64,000 nt of DNA, from contig NZ_JAJUBC010000007.1 of NCBI RefSeq assembly GCF_028683095.1, positions 152,405-216,404 of the forward strand. Direction: 5' to 3'. Position 1 is the first letter of the stretch; every line of letters starts with the position of its first letter. The DNA is from Enterovibrio gelatinilyticus. Lineage in GTDB: Bacteria; Pseudomonadota; Gammaproteobacteria; Enterobacterales; Vibrionaceae. Positions 1 through 9,522 of this stretch are shown one piece after another. The notes below the pieces were generated by a model. It did no database searches. It was given only the letters and a program-made list of their open reading frames with translations, and was not told the origin of the DNA. The translations under genes and the position numbers were made by a program.

Positions 1-171
1 AATGCCTTTTGCACTAGCTGTTCCAACGGAGTCGATGAATCTGCTAACCGAATCTTCTGTATAGCTAACCAATTGTTGATCTTGCCGTTGATATTGAACA
101 ACAGCGACAATAATGATGATGCTGGCAATCGCTAGGGAAATCTTGTGTTTAATCGAACGGGGCATCAGCAT
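1..171 (-). CDS. N-terminal part of a membrane protein, possibly a chemotaxis receptor (partial)
   Basis: The first 57 codons of a leftward gene are present; the rest lies beyond the left edge. The start codon at 171 has GAGAGG about 8 nt upstream, and a second in-frame ATG sits at 165. A short basic stretch (MLMPRSIKHK) is followed by a single hydrophobic segment at about residues 12-26, then a polar stretch rich in Gln and Ser. This is the usual layout of the first membrane helix and start of the periplasmic sensor domain of a methyl-accepting chemotaxis protein or sensor kinase. That assignment is inference from topology only; no signalling domain is visible in the fragment. Confidence 0.5.
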   Translation of the reverse strand, partial: MLMPRSIKHKISLAIASIIIIVAVVQYQRQDQQLVSYTEDSVSRFIDSVGTASAKGI

Positions 172-363
172 TGTTAAGCCTCTCAATTGTCTATGTGTCT
201 CTAAATTGAATCACATTAGTTAGCATAGAACAGACATCCCTTTTGTACTTCCCGGTACCGTCTATAAATTTGTGAAAAGGCAAGGAAGTAGAAGAACGAT
301 ATATGAGGTAGAGCTACAGTGGCCACTTTCGAATACCGAATATGATAGTCGGCGATGTTGTAA

Positions 364-385
364 TAAAAAACCTCCATTAGGAGGC
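364..385 (-). terminator. Terminator of the sox/folD/purU cluster
   Basis: Read leftwards, a CCTCC/GGAGG stem with a TAAT loop is followed by six T residues. It lies about 27 nt past the stop codon of the Ldh-family gene, so it probably ends the whole leftward transcript. Confidence 0.65.
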
Positions 386-411
386 TTGATTTTGGATACG
401 GGAAATTCTGA

Positions 412-1398
412 TTACTGCGGACCAGAAGATAATCGCAGTGCTAGTTCCCACAAAGACTCTGGCACATCAACTTCGGTCAGCTCGTTAATATATTGCCCCG
501 GTAGGCGGGTTCCTTCGTCTTGGGAAACTAAATCTGCAACTTGCTGGCAGCGTTCGTAGAAGTATTCAGAGTTTGCAGGGTCAATCACCAGAAAGTACTG
601 ACCGAGATCGTGTGGGTCGCCATTGGTGGCTTTTAGCGGTTTAACAAACTGAGAGGCAATACCGCCTGTGAGACCTGCTGTTAGCAGTTCTGCCATTAAA
701 CCAAATCCCCAACCTTTATATCCGCCCGCTGAAACCAAAGAACCCGCCAAGGCTTTATGTGGGTCCGTGGTGGGGTTGCCATCTTCATCTAGCGCCCAGC
801 CTTCGGGAATGCTTTCTCCCGCTTCTTTCGCCATGGTGATTTTGCCGAGAGCGACAACCGTCGTGGATTGGTCAAACTGCATTGCAATGCCGCCATCGCC
901 GTCTGGTACAGAGAAAGCGACTGGGTTGGTGCCGATGGTGCGAATTTTCCCACCCGGTGGTGCAACGATGGGCGAAGAGTTGGTAAAACCAATGGCGATA
1001 AAACCACGGCGAGCAATTTGCTCTGTAAAGTAGCCGAGTGATGTACAGGTGTGGCTGTGGCCAATGGCCAGTGCAGCAATACCGTTATCTTTAGCAGCAT
1101 TCATGACAGTCGGAAATGCGCGAACAAACGCGGATTGCGCAAAACCAAATTTGGCATCCACCTGAACCACGCCAGACTTTGGCGTTGTAATCACAGGCTC
1201 TGCATCTTTAGAGACACGACCCGATACCAGTTGTTCACAATAACTCTGTAGATAGTAAAGCCCACAGATTCGATTCTGTCTGGATTCGTTTTTTGCAACA
1301 GCAAGCGCGACAGATTCTGCGATCCAGGGTAAAGCGCCATGCTTCTCTAGCGCAGTTTTACAAACATCATGGATCTCCGAAATGGTAATCGTTGGCAT
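412..1398 (-). CDS. Ldh-family NAD(P)-dependent oxidoreductase (malate/lactate/imine reductase type)
   Basis: A 328-residue member of the Ldh/YlbC family of NAD(P)H-dependent reductases, which includes malate and lactate dehydrogenases and delta1-piperideine-2-carboxylate/pyrroline-2-carboxylate reductases. Typical features are the central TSLGYFTEQIARRG region, the SSPIVAPPGG loop, the TNPVAFSVP strand and the AGGYKGWGFGLMAELL segment near the C-terminus. The start at 1398 is chosen because AAAGGAG lies 6 nt upstream; an upstream ATG at 1422 has no such site. It is the last gene of the leftward sarcosine cluster, with a terminator just beyond. The substrate cannot be told from sequence. A role with N-methyl or cyclic imino acids would fit the neighbours but is inference. 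Confidence 0.85.
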   Translation of the reverse strand: MPTITISEIHDVCKTALEKHGALPWIAESVALAVAKNESRQNRICGLYYLQSYCEQLVSGRVSKDAEPVITTPKSGVVQVDAKFGFAQSAFVRAFPTVMNAAKDNGIAALAIGHSHTCTSLGYFTEQIARRGFIAIGFTNSSPIVAPPGGKIRTIGTNPVAFSVPDGDGGIAMQFDQSTTVVALGKITMAKEAGESIPEGWALDEDGNPTTDPHKALAGSLVSAGGYKGWGFGLMAELLTAGLTGGIASQFVKPLKATNGDPHDLGQYFLVIDPANSEYFYERCQQVADLVSQDEGTRLPGQYINELTEVDVPESLWELALRLSSGPQ

Positions 1399-1588
1399 AC
1401 ATACTCCTTTAGAATGTGTCACTCAAATCGGGTGATTTGCTCTCAATGGTTCGTCCAAATAAAACTGCTTGAAGACGATACCTAAGCGGGAAACACCTGA
1501 TTTTGTGTTTAATAGGTCAACTCATACGGTCCTTAAATGAGTCCCTTTTCGCAGATGTCCCTTAATAGTAGTTACTATGTGGATTCGG

Positions 1589-2176
1589 TTATTGAAACTC
1601 ATGGGCCGCGTCATCGAGTGCATCCCATAAATAATCAGAACTTGAAATATCACTCAAAATGAGGAAACGCGTTTGCTTCAGATCGGTATTAGATGCGTTG
1701 ACCACGACAGATGAGACACGCGCTACCGATGTTTGTGCGATGTGCCCTGATGGAAACGCGTCTGGTTGGAGGTTCACGGCACAGACTTTGGCAAAAAGCT
1801 GTGGGCATCTATCGCCAGTGAGAACAAACATCGCTGAACTGTGTTGGCAGTATAAGCGTGTTACTTGTTGATGGCTCGTTGCTGACTTTTCCATGCTGAG
1901 AATGAGATCGGTATGTTGGTTCTTAACATCAATGATCCAATACTCAGTGAAGCCAAGCCTTAACACCCACAAGCCGTTGTCCATTCTCGTTGCTTGGTTT
2001 GGTTTAGAGGGCAGCGCAATGTGGTGATCGGTCAAAAATGACGCGGTTTGCTCTCCTCTGAATCCAATGCGGTTTGAGGTTGTCGCATCGTAGAAGGAGA
2101 TGGAAGACAACTGGTGATTTTGATCAATGCTGCTGTCTCTTAGCTCTGGTTGAGAACTGATTAAAAAAGAAAACAT
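1589..2176 (-). CDS. soxG: Sarcosine oxidase, gamma subunit
   Basis: The gamma subunit of heterotetrameric sarcosine oxidase is a small protein that packs against the alpha-subunit folate domain in the cytoplasm. The 195-residue product (starting MFSFLISSQPEL) has the usual length. The start at 2176 is supported by AGGAGG 9 nt upstream and lies one base beyond the soxA stop, the spacing expected for coupled translation. A longer reading of the frame would run back into soxA and is not credible. The sequence is poorly conserved in this family, so the call rests mainly on position directly after soxA and on size. About 190 bp without a gene separates it from the next gene, and I see no clear terminator there. 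Confidence 0.85.
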   Translation of the reverse strand: MFSFLISSQPELRDSSIDQNHQLSSISFYDATTSNRIGFRGEQTASFLTDHHIALPSKPNQATRMDNGLWVLRLGFTEYWIIDVKNQHTDLILSMEKSATSHQQVTRLYCQHSSAMFVLTGDRCPQLFAKVCAVNLQPDAFPSGHIAQTSVARVSSVVVNASNTDLKQTRFLILSDISSSDYLWDALDDAAHEFQ

Positions 2177-2177
2177 A

Positions 2178-5087
2178 CTAATTGACCTCCTGGCGTGCGC
2201 CATCTGGATCATAGAAGGGCAGAGGCACGACTTCTGGCCACACTTCCTTACCATCGATACGAATTGGGAACAGTGTGCCGGGTTCTTGTTGATCGATACC
2301 CACAAATGCAAGACCTATATATGCGTCCAGCGTTGAGGAAAAATCACAGGAAGTCACATTGCCCGTGATGTTTGAATCGTGACCAGCTTTGTCTAACACC
2401 AAATGGCCTTCTTCAGGCTTTGCCGACGATTTATCCAGTTTGAAACCAACCAATTTTCGGGTTTGTTCTCGTTGCATGACGATATCGACAGATCGAGACC
2501 CCACATAAAATGGCTTGGCTTTGGCTATCGCCCATCCCAATGACAACTCGCCGGGGTGCGACATGCCGTCGGTATCTTGACCAACAATAATATGGCCTTT
2601 TTCGAGACGAAGAAGACGCTGCGCTTCGACACCGAACGGGCGCATTCCAAATTCTTCGCCTGCTGACATCAGCAAATCCCAAATTTTGAGTGCGAACAAG
2701 GTTGGCATGTGGATTTCATAGCCAAGTTCGCCAACAAACCCTACGCGTGCTAGTCGAACGGGCATGCGATCAATGTGTCCTTCACGGTAAAAAAGATACG
2801 GGAACGCATCGGGTGCGAAATCCACATCAGTACACACTTTTTCAAGCACTTTTCGAGCGAGAGGGCCAGCAATATTCACGGCGGAAAAAGCAGACGTCAC
2901 GTTGGCAATATCAACATTTAATCGCCATTGTGCGTTCCACTTTTTCATTTCGCGGTAAACCGCATCCACACCGCTGGTGGTGGCGGTGACATAGTAATGA
3001 TCTTCCGCTATTCGGCACGCTACGCCATCGTCCACGACCACGCCTTGTTCATTGGTTAACACGGCGTAGCGTGTTTTCCCTACTGGCTGTTTAACAAAGG
3101 CAAAGGTATACATGCGATTGAGAAATTCGGGCGCATCTGGACCGCAAACTTCAATGCCACCGAGGGTACTCACATCAATGATGCCGACGTTTTGTCGAAC
3201 CGCTAGTGCTTCCTCTTGGATCAGCGCATGACGATTGCTTGGTTCACCATAATAAGCGGGACGTTGCCATGCGCCTGCAGGCATGAATTGTGCACCGAGT
3301 GCTTCATGCCTTGCATGCATCGGTGTGAGCCGAACAGGGTTAAATATTCTGCCTGCAAGATAGGCCAGTTTTTCTGGGATAAAGGGCGGACGTGCTGTTG
3401 TTACGCCTGTTTCACTGACAGTTCTGCCTGTGGATTCCGCCACAAGACGTGCAGTAGCAAGCGCTGAATGACGGCCTTGAGACGGCCCCATGCCCACGGT
3501 GGAAAAGCGTTTAACGAGTTGAATGTCACGGTAGCCCAAACGCGTTGCATTGATGATGTCTTTAGATTGAAGGTCTTCATCGAAATCGACAAAGTCTTTG
3601 CCTTTGGGGTGGGGAAAGATGGGCCAAGGAAGGTTTGTGATTTGGTCACAGCTAATCACGTTACCAGCCACATCAGCCAACCCGATTTTGCTTAAACATG
3701 TTTGGGCGGCACTTTCGCCGTCTGCCAACACTTTTCCGAGTGCATGAATACCATTTACGGATCCCGCCACATGGAGGTTGTCCGGCAGGTTCTTGAGTGT
3801 AAAGCGTGCGGAGGTGTCGTTATAGGTCAATTGCGCGCCTGCCTGACACAACAATTGATACGTCGGCATGTAACCCGATGACACACAGAGAAGATCGCAC
3901 TCGATGGTAGAAATACGTTGCGCGACGTTGCCATTCTCATCGAGAGAATAGACCTCGACAGAGGAAAGGCGATTGTTTCGGGCTTGTGCTTCATACACCG
4001 TCGCACCCAGCAACACGGGGATCCCAAATCCCTGCACGGCATTAACTAAATCGGCGCAACGTTGGGTTCTACGCATATCGATGATGGAAGCGATATCTAC
4101 ACCTTGTTGCGCGAGTTCGATGGCTGCAAGGTAACCGTCGTCATTGCCAGTTAACACCACGGATGTGTTACCCGGTTTAATCGCATAATGCTTCATGAGG
4201 CGCATGGCGGCGCTGCAAAGTACAATACCGGGAAGGTCGTTGTTTCTGAAAACGACGTGCTGCTCGAATTCGCCAGATGCCACGATGCACTGCTTCGCTC
4301 TGACTTTGTACATGCGGTTGCCAGTAAGAACGGGCAGGTAGTTGTCGGTGAACCATGCGTTACATACAGCGTCCGTCAATACGCGGATCTTAGGATGGTC
4401 GATGACAGCAGAACGAAGGGCGTTAAGCTTTTCATCGGCTATTTCACCGTTGATGTCGAACCGGTGATAGGTGAGCGCGCCACCCAACTGCTTGTTTTCA
4501 TCAACAAGCAAGACCTCTGCACCACCTTGTGCAGCGGTAATGGCGGCATTCAAACCGGCAGGGCCTGCGCCGACAATCATCACATCGCAGAACAGATAAG
4601 CTTTGTCATGGTAGGTGGGTTCAAACTGGAGGTTCGCTTTCCCCAATCCTGCCTTTTTGCGGATCAGTGGTTCCCATTTGTCCCAAATGCCTTTTGGCTT
4701 ATAAAACGCACGATAGTAAAAGCCGACAGGCATAAAGCGTCCGACTTTTTCGAGTAGAGCATCTTTGTCATTTTCTAGTGAACCATTGTAATTTTGGCCC
4801 ATGACCATTGGCGCTTGCGAAATATCGACACGATCTGCCAACACATTGGCTTCATCGGGAAGTTGAACCAGCGTATTGGCATCTTGACCCGCCATGGTTA
4901 ATGGCCCGCGAGGACGGTGATATTTGAAAGAGCGCGACATCAGCCATTGGTTGTTTGCAATCAAGGCACTGGCGACGGTGTCGCCTTCATAGCCAAGATA
5001 TTGTTTTCCTTCAAACTCAAAGCTAACGGTGCTGTCGCGAGAAATCAAAGAGCCCATAGGCGGCGACAATCGATGGTTATCAATCAT
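2178..5087 (-). CDS. soxA: Sarcosine oxidase, alpha subunit
   Basis: The large subunit (969 residues, normal length) of heterotetrameric sarcosine oxidase. It oxidatively demethylates sarcosine to glycine and H2O2 and, with tetrahydrofolate, captures the methyl carbon as 5,10-methylene-THF. The N-terminal 20-100 region resembles the 2Fe-2S-fold domain seen in this family. A dinucleotide-binding motif GAGPAG is at residues 173-178, and a SARP-like/pyridine nucleotide oxidoreductase domain follows. The C-terminal third (from about residue 590) is a glycine-cleavage T-protein-like folate-binding domain. The start overlaps the soxD stop in an ATGA, and soxG follows after one base. Order and spacing match the canonical soxBDAG operon. 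Confidence 0.97.
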   Translation of the reverse strand: MIDNHRLSPPMGSLISRDSTVSFEFEGKQYLGYEGDTVASALIANNQWLMSRSFKYHRPRGPLTMAGQDANTLVQLPDEANVLADRVDISQAPMVMGQNYNGSLENDKDALLEKVGRFMPVGFYYRAFYKPKGIWDKWEPLIRKKAGLGKANLQFEPTYHDKAYLFCDVMIVGAGPAGLNAAITAAQGGAEVLLVDENKQLGGALTYHRFDINGEIADEKLNALRSAVIDHPKIRVLTDAVCNAWFTDNYLPVLTGNRMYKVRAKQCIVASGEFEQHVVFRNNDLPGIVLCSAAMRLMKHYAIKPGNTSVVLTGNDDGYLAAIELAQQGVDIASIIDMRRTQRCADLVNAVQGFGIPVLLGATVYEAQARNNRLSSVEVYSLDENGNVAQRISTIECDLLCVSSGYMPTYQLLCQAGAQLTYNDTSARFTLKNLPDNLHVAGSVNGIHALGKVLADGESAAQTCLSKIGLADVAGNVISCDQITNLPWPIFPHPKGKDFVDFDEDLQSKDIINATRLGYRDIQLVKRFSTVGMGPSQGRHSALATARLVAESTGRTVSETGVTTARPPFIPEKLAYLAGRIFNPVRLTPMHARHEALGAQFMPAGAWQRPAYYGEPSNRHALIQEEALAVRQNVGIIDVSTLGGIEVCGPDAPEFLNRMYTFAFVKQPVGKTRYAVLTNEQGVVVDDGVACRIAEDHYYVTATTSGVDAVYREMKKWNAQWRLNVDIANVTSAFSAVNIAGPLARKVLEKVCTDVDFAPDAFPYLFYREGHIDRMPVRLARVGFVGELGYEIHMPTLFALKIWDLLMSAGEEFGMRPFGVEAQRLLRLEKGHIIVGQDTDGMSHPGELSLGWAIAKAKPFYVGSRSVDIVMQREQTRKLVGFKLDKSSAKPEEGHLVLDKAGHDSNITGNVTSCDFSSTLDAYIGLAFVGIDQQEPGTLFPIRIDGKEVWPEVVPLPFYDPDGARQEVN

Positions 5088-5440
5088 GGCTGTGCTCCTT
5101 TCCCATCGCCGCTTTTAGCATCAATAGCGTTAGCTTTGCGTGTATCAGCATCGGAAGTATCCGTGTCGAAAGTGACTCTTTCTTTGTATATTTCACTGGG
5201 ATCATAGGTTCGAATAATCTCATCTGAGGCGGTGTGTCGTTCTGCAATAAACCAATAGCCAGAGGCGCTGTGAAACCACCACTCTTTGACGATTTTGATG
5301 GTGTTGTCTGAATAGAACACATATTCCGCCCATGCTTTGTCAGAGCAGTTTTTATGGTCGGGCATGGCTTTCACTTCGCCGCCATAGACAAATTCATTGA
5401 TGTTTCTTGGGCCGTTCAAGGGACAAGGCATTATCTTCAT
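5084..5440 (-). CDS. soxD: Sarcosine oxidase, delta subunit
   Basis: The small zinc-binding subunit of heterotetrameric sarcosine oxidase (118 residues). The start is taken at 5440, giving MKIMPCPLNGPRNINEFVYG, with AGGAG about 8 nt upstream; the frame is open further back into soxB but the family begins here. The first Cys (CPLNGPRN), a second Cys in the HKNC motif and nearby His residues are the usual metal-site region. It ends in an ATGA overlap with soxA and starts 10 nt after the soxB stop, so the subunits are co-translated. Confidence 0.93.
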   Translation of the reverse strand: MKIMPCPLNGPRNINEFVYGGEVKAMPDHKNCSDKAWAEYVFYSDNTIKIVKEWWFHSASGYWFIAERHTASDEIIRTYDPSEIYKERVTFDTDTSDADTRKANAIDAKSGDGKGAQP

Positions 5441-5450
5441 ATCACTACTC

Positions 5451-6698
5451 CTAATGGCTCGCGGCCGTGGCCCCCATTTCGTTGACTTGTCGGAATGCAT
5501 CAAACCTGTCCATAGCAAACGGTGCGATCAGATCTGGCACTTTCCCGCCAGATGCCACCAGTTCTGCCAGGGATTTTCCGCAGATCGGCGTGGCTTTAAA
5601 ACCCCACGTTCCCCAGCCTGCATCCAAGTAGTAATTGTCGACGGGGCTCAACCCCATGATTGGGCTATAGTCGCTGGTCATGTCCGTTGTGCCAGCCCAT
5701 TGGCGCAGCAATTTGAAATTGGCCATGAAGGGGAACATTTCTATCGCGCTGGCGATCAGGCTTTCTTTCAAATCAAGCGTCGAGCGCGTGTTGTAAAGCG
5801 GGTAAGGATCGGAGCCTCCGCCGAACACAATTTCACCTCGACCCGTTTGCTGTACATAGCAATGGAGGGCTGAAGAACTGACCAGTGGGTCGAGGAAAGG
5901 TTTAACGGGCGTGGTCACCATGGCTTGCAGGGGATAACTGGTAAGCGGCATTCTAAAACCCGCCATGGCAGCAACAATCGAGCTGTGTCCTGCAACGGCT
6001 TGTACCACAGCACCACAGCCGACGGTTCCTCGGTTGGTCTCGACCGACACGACTTTTCCGTTTTCGGTGTTGATGTTGGTTACTTCCGTCAGTTGATGTA
6101 ACTCAACGCCACGTTGTGTTGCGCCTTTCGCGTAGCCCCAGGCTACGGCGTCATGCCTTGCTGTCGCGCCATCCATGTGCCAAAGGCCTGCAAGAATAGG
6201 AAGATCCGCAGGGTTCATGTTGAGGGTAGGGACAAGCTCTCGAATTTGTTGGGGGTCGATGAGTTCTGTCCGTCCACCAAAATGCTTATTCACTTCGGTA
6301 CGTTGTCTGAAAGATCGAACGGTTGCATCAGTGTGGGCAAGTGTTAGCTGTCCGCGAGAGGAGTACATGATGTTGAAATCAAATTCATTCGAGAGGTTTT
6401 GGAATAGCTTCACTGACTCGCTATAGAACTTCACACCTTCGGACGTGAGGTAGTTTGAGCGAATAACTGCGGTGTTTCGTGCGGTGTTACCGCCGCCAAG
6501 GTAACCCTTTTCCAAAATCGCGACGTTGGTAATGCCGTGATATTTCGCGAGGTAATACGCCGTTGCGACGCCGTGTCCGCCGCCACCAATGATGACCACA
6601 TCATAGTGGCGTTTGAGATCGGTCTGGATGGGGAGGTCCATGTCCTTCTCAAAAGGATAATCGTTACTAAGACCGTATTTTAATAATGAAAAAGGCAC
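5451..6698 (-). CDS. soxB: Sarcosine oxidase, beta subunit
   Basis: The beta subunit (415 residues) carries the FAD site where sarcosine is oxidised and the covalent FMN that passes electrons to oxygen. The Rossmann motif VVIIGGGGHG is at residues 34-43. The family motif ARHDAVAWGYA around residues 180-190 includes the His (H182) expected to lie in the FMN/active-site region. It starts with GTG at 6698, with GAGGGA about 8 nt upstream; the frame matches typical SoxB N-termini (MPFSLLKYGL). It is first of the four sox genes on the leftward transcript, about 90 bp after folD. Confidence 0.97.
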   Translation of the reverse strand: MPFSLLKYGLSNDYPFEKDMDLPIQTDLKRHYDVVIIGGGGHGVATAYYLAKYHGITNVAILEKGYLGGGNTARNTAVIRSNYLTSEGVKFYSESVKLFQNLSNEFDFNIMYSSRGQLTLAHTDATVRSFRQRTEVNKHFGGRTELIDPQQIRELVPTLNMNPADLPILAGLWHMDGATARHDAVAWGYAKGATQRGVELHQLTEVTNINTENGKVVSVETNRGTVGCGAVVQAVAGHSSIVAAMAGFRMPLTSYPLQAMVTTPVKPFLDPLVSSSALHCYVQQTGRGEIVFGGGSDPYPLYNTRSTLDLKESLIASAIEMFPFMANFKLLRQWAGTTDMTSDYSPIMGLSPVDNYYLDAGWGTWGFKATPICGKSLAELVASGGKVPDLIAPFAMDRFDAFRQVNEMGATAASH

Positions 6699-6785
6699 TG
6701 TACGTTCCCTCGTTACAATCTGTTTAATCGCTATTTGGAAGAAGATAGCAAATTGTCGATTGATTTAGGCTGGTTGCATTTAGGC

Positions 6786-7661
6786 CTAAATATCGTGCTG
6801 CTTGGCTGCCGTTAGCGTGTTTTTGATCAAGCAGGCGATGGTCATTGGGCCAACCCCACCTGGCACAGGTGTTATTGCACGGCATTTATCTGCAACATCA
6901 GCGAAATTGACATCACCGACCAGCTTTCGCTTACCGTCGACTTCAGTGGCGTTTATGCCAACATCAATCACCACTGCGCCCGGTTTCACCCAGCTCTTAT
7001 CAACGAGTTCAGCCACGCCAACCGCAGCCACCAAAATATCGGCCTGTCGGCAGAGCGCGGCAGCATCAATCGTTTTAGAGTGAACAATACTGACGGTGCA
7101 GTTGGCTTGAAGTAATAGGTTAGCCATTGGCTTCCCAACGATGTTAGAACGCCCAATCACAACAGCGTGTTTTCCTGTTAGGTCGCCCATTTCTCGTTTA
7201 AGCATCTCCATACAGCCTAGAGGCGTGCAGGGAACGAGTTTGGCTTGCCCAGATGATAGAAGCCCCACGTTGACGGGATGAAACCCATCAACGTCTTTTG
7301 TCGGGTCGATAAGATTAATGATGCGTTCTTCAGAAAGATGCTTGGGCAAGGGGAGTTGCACCAGAATACCGTGAATGTCTTCACGTTCGTTTAGCTCCAC
7401 GACCACATCATCGAGCGTTTGTTGTGAACACGATGCATCAAGACGTTTTACCAACGAAAACAACCCCGCTTTTTCTGCGCATCTGATTTTGTTACGAACA
7501 TAAATGGTGCTGGCAGGGTCTTCGCCTACTAATACCACGGCAAGCCCAGGTTGCGGGTAGCCTTCTTGCATCCGTTCTTGTACTTCCTGCGTCATTTCTT
7601 CAAGCAATAAATCAGACAGTTTCCGACCATCGATAACCTTTACTGGCGACTCTTCTTGCAT
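6786..7661 (-). CDS. folD: Methylenetetrahydrofolate dehydrogenase / cyclohydrolase
   Basis: Bifunctional FolD (291 residues) interconverts 5,10-methylene-THF and 10-formyl-THF using NADP. Visible signatures are [13 protein letters not shown] with the catalytic Lys at about 58, the VQLPLP motif, the DVDGFHPVN loop, the nucleotide-binding [10 protein letters not shown] and the closing [11 protein letters not shown] motif. The start at 7661 has AGAGGT upstream. It sits 15 bp after purU and upstream of soxB on the same strand. In this setting it should process the methylene-THF generated by sarcosine oxidase. It may be a second, pathway-dedicated copy besides a housekeeping folD elsewhere, which the window cannot show. 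Confidence 0.96.
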   Translation of the reverse strand: MQEESPVKVIDGRKLSDLLLEEMTQEVQERMQEGYPQPGLAVVLVGEDPASTIYVRNKIRCAEKAGLFSLVKRLDASCSQQTLDDVVVELNEREDIHGILVQLPLPKHLSEERIINLIDPTKDVDGFHPVNVGLLSSGQAKLVPCTPLGCMEMLKREMGDLTGKHAVVIGRSNIVGKPMANLLLQANCTVSIVHSKTIDAAALCRQADILVAAVGVAELVDKSWVKPGAVVIDVGINATEVDGKRKLVGDVNFADVADKCRAITPVPGGVGPMTIACLIKNTLTAAKQHDI

Positions 7662-7676
7662 GGTTACCTCTGTCGA

Positions 7677-8537
7677 TTATTGGAATACAACGGTTTTATT
7701 TCCGTACATAAAGACGCGGTGTTCTAAATGAAGTCGAACCGCTTGTGCGAGGGCGATGGTTTCAGTATCGCGCCCAACGGCAACCAGCCTGTCAGATGAA
7801 TAGGTGTGACCAACGGGTTGAACACTCTGTTGAATAATCGGTCCTTCATCGAGATCTGACGTGACATAGTGCGCCGTCGCTCCAATCAATTTCACGCCGC
7901 GAGCATGTGCTTGGTGATAGGGCTTCGCACCCTTAAAGCTTGGCAGAAAAGAGTGGTGAATGTTGATAGCTTTTCCATGCAGCTTCTTACACAGATCATC
8001 AGACAGGATCTGCATGTAGCGAGCGAGCACGACCAACTCGGTTTGTGTCTCTGCCATCACGTCCAGCAGCGCTGCTTCTTGGCGCGGTTTATTTTCAGGG
8101 GTCATGGGCAACCAAATGAAGCGAATACCTGCACGTTCCACCATAGGTCTCAGGTCTTTATGGTTGGACACCACAGCAGTGATTTCCATTGGCAATTCGC
8201 CATTTTCGTGGCGGTACAACAGATCTTTGAGGCAATGGTCGAATTTACTGACCATGATCAACACACGCGTAGGGGCGTCGGCATCAAAGAACTGCCAATC
8301 CATGTTGAAACGACTGACTTGTGCTTCAAAGCCTTCCTTGATGGTCTCCAAATCCACATCCGGAGACTCAATGCGGCAGACGGCACGCATAAAAAAGTTT
8401 TGGTTTTCTTCATCATCAAACTGATGCAACTCAGAAATGTAGCAACTCAAACCTGCCAGATAGGAAGTGACGGCGGCAAGAATGCCACTTGATGCATCGC
8501 ACGTTGCTTTGAGAATAAATTCCTTTGAGTCTGGCAT
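7677..8537 (-). CDS. purU: Formyltetrahydrofolate deformylase
   Basis: PurU (286 residues, normal size) hydrolyses 10-formyl-THF to formate and THF. An N-terminal ACT domain (about residues 5-85) is followed by the formyltransferase fold. The catalytic triad N192, H194 (INIHHSFLPSF) and D230 (DLDEGPII) is intact. The start at 8537 has AGGAC upstream, and the gene is the first of the leftward cluster, divergent from the IclR regulator. Its placement with folD and sox gives a route that returns THF when sarcosine catabolism floods the one-carbon pool. That pathway reading is inference from context. Confidence 0.95.
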   Translation of the reverse strand: MPDSKEFILKATCDASSGILAAVTSYLAGLSCYISELHQFDDEENQNFFMRAVCRIESPDVDLETIKEGFEAQVSRFNMDWQFFDADAPTRVLIMVSKFDHCLKDLLYRHENGELPMEITAVVSNHKDLRPMVERAGIRFIWLPMTPENKPRQEAALLDVMAETQTELVVLARYMQILSDDLCKKLHGKAINIHHSFLPSFKGAKPYHQAHARGVKLIGATAHYVTSDLDEGPIIQQSVQPVGHTYSSDRLVAVGRDTETIALAQAVRLHLEHRVFMYGNKTVVFQ

Positions 8538-8678
8538 GTTTCGTCCTGTTTGATTGCTCTCGATATGTTCATCTTAATATGTGAAATTACATAAAATTAA
8601 CAATCAAGATGGACATTGGAGCGAAAGAACCACATATTTTATTCAAATATGAAAATTCCATTTACAGATGAGAAAAAC
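8538..8678. promoter_or_regulatory. Divergent control region between purU and the IclR-type gene
   Basis: A 141-bp divergent spacer. It holds an imperfect dyad at 8579-8592 (ATGTGAAATTACAT, 10 of 14 positions symmetric), a plausible operator for the neighbouring IclR-type regulator. The TGTGA half also resembles half of a CRP site. No -35/-10 pair is clear enough to assign. The site call is inference. Confidence 0.35.
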
Positions 8679-9434
8679 ATGAGCAAGGCAGACTACCAAG
8701 TTCAATCGCTCGCGAGAGGGCTGGAAATTATCGAAATGTATGATGCGGAACATCGAATACTCAGCACCCATGACTTTGCTGAGAGACTGGGTGTTAGCCA
8801 ATCATCGATATACCGTATTGTCCAAACTTTGATTGATAAGAACTACCTGAGAAAAGTAGCAAGAAATGCGTATACCATCGGCCCTCAAGTGGTGTCTCGT
8901 GGTTTTTCGTATCTTGCAGGGCAAAATTTGGTCGATGTTGCTGCTCCGCACTTACAACGGCTAAGGGATGAAACCAGTATATCTTGTCATTTGTCGGTGA
9001 GGGACGGTTTAGAAACCCTGTATATCTATCGTGCCCAAGCCTCGCAAAGGTTGTCTGTGAATATTCCACTTGGGACAAGGCTTCCGTGCCATACCAATGC
9101 GATGGGACGCATCTTGCTGCAACAACTCAGCGACATTGAATTGAGCGCGGTCTACCAAACCATTCAGCTTGATATGTACGCAAGGCCTAATCCTCAAACG
9201 CTGCCAGAACTCAAACACCTTATTACGACAGAAAAGAAACAAGGCTTCGCATTCTCACGCTCTGACAATGCAACGGCCATTGCTGTACCCATTACTGATT
9301 ATCTCGGAAAAATCATCGCCGCTATCAACATATCGGGCGCAGAACAAATCATGGATAAGCAGCATCAATTTGAGGCTGCCAAAACGAGCCTGTTGAACAC
9401 TGCCAAAGCGATTTCCTGCGAGGCAGCAGGATAA
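8679..9434 (+). CDS. IclR-family transcriptional regulator
   Basis: An IclR-type regulator with an N-terminal winged helix-turn-helix (HDFAERLGVSQSSIYRIVQTL, the helix pair around residues 30-50) and a C-terminal effector-binding domain ending in the DYLGKIIAAINISG region typical of the family. I use the ATG at 8679 (251 residues), because the family normally begins just before VQSLARGLEII. In-frame alternatives are ATG 8649 and TTG 8616, neither with a better ribosome site. It is divergent from purU-folD-sox, so the cluster is its likely target, with sarcosine, glycine or a related compound as possible effector. Target and effector are inferred from position. Confidence 0.9.
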   Translation: MSKADYQVQSLARGLEIIEMYDAEHRILSTHDFAERLGVSQSSIYRIVQTLIDKNYLRKVARNAYTIGPQVVSRGFSYLAGQNLVDVAAPHLQRLRDETSISCHLSVRDGLETLYIYRAQASQRLSVNIPLGTRLPCHTNAMGRILLQQLSDIELSAVYQTIQLDMYARPNPQTLPELKHLITTEKKQGFAFSRSDNATAIAVPITDYLGKIIAAINISGAEQIMDKQHQFEAAKTSLLNTAKAISCEAAG

Positions 9435-9522
9435 ATGGAGATTGATTTGAACGTGTTATTTCGCAGAATAGATAACAAGTGTTTGGATTTGATTTATTTT
9501 GCAGAGGAAGGGAAGAGGATAG

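Noticed and set aside
4188..4757. Long plus-strand frame of 189 codons inside soxA
   Set aside because: It is fully antisense to a well-conserved gene in a register that often stays open in such genes; no ribosome site.
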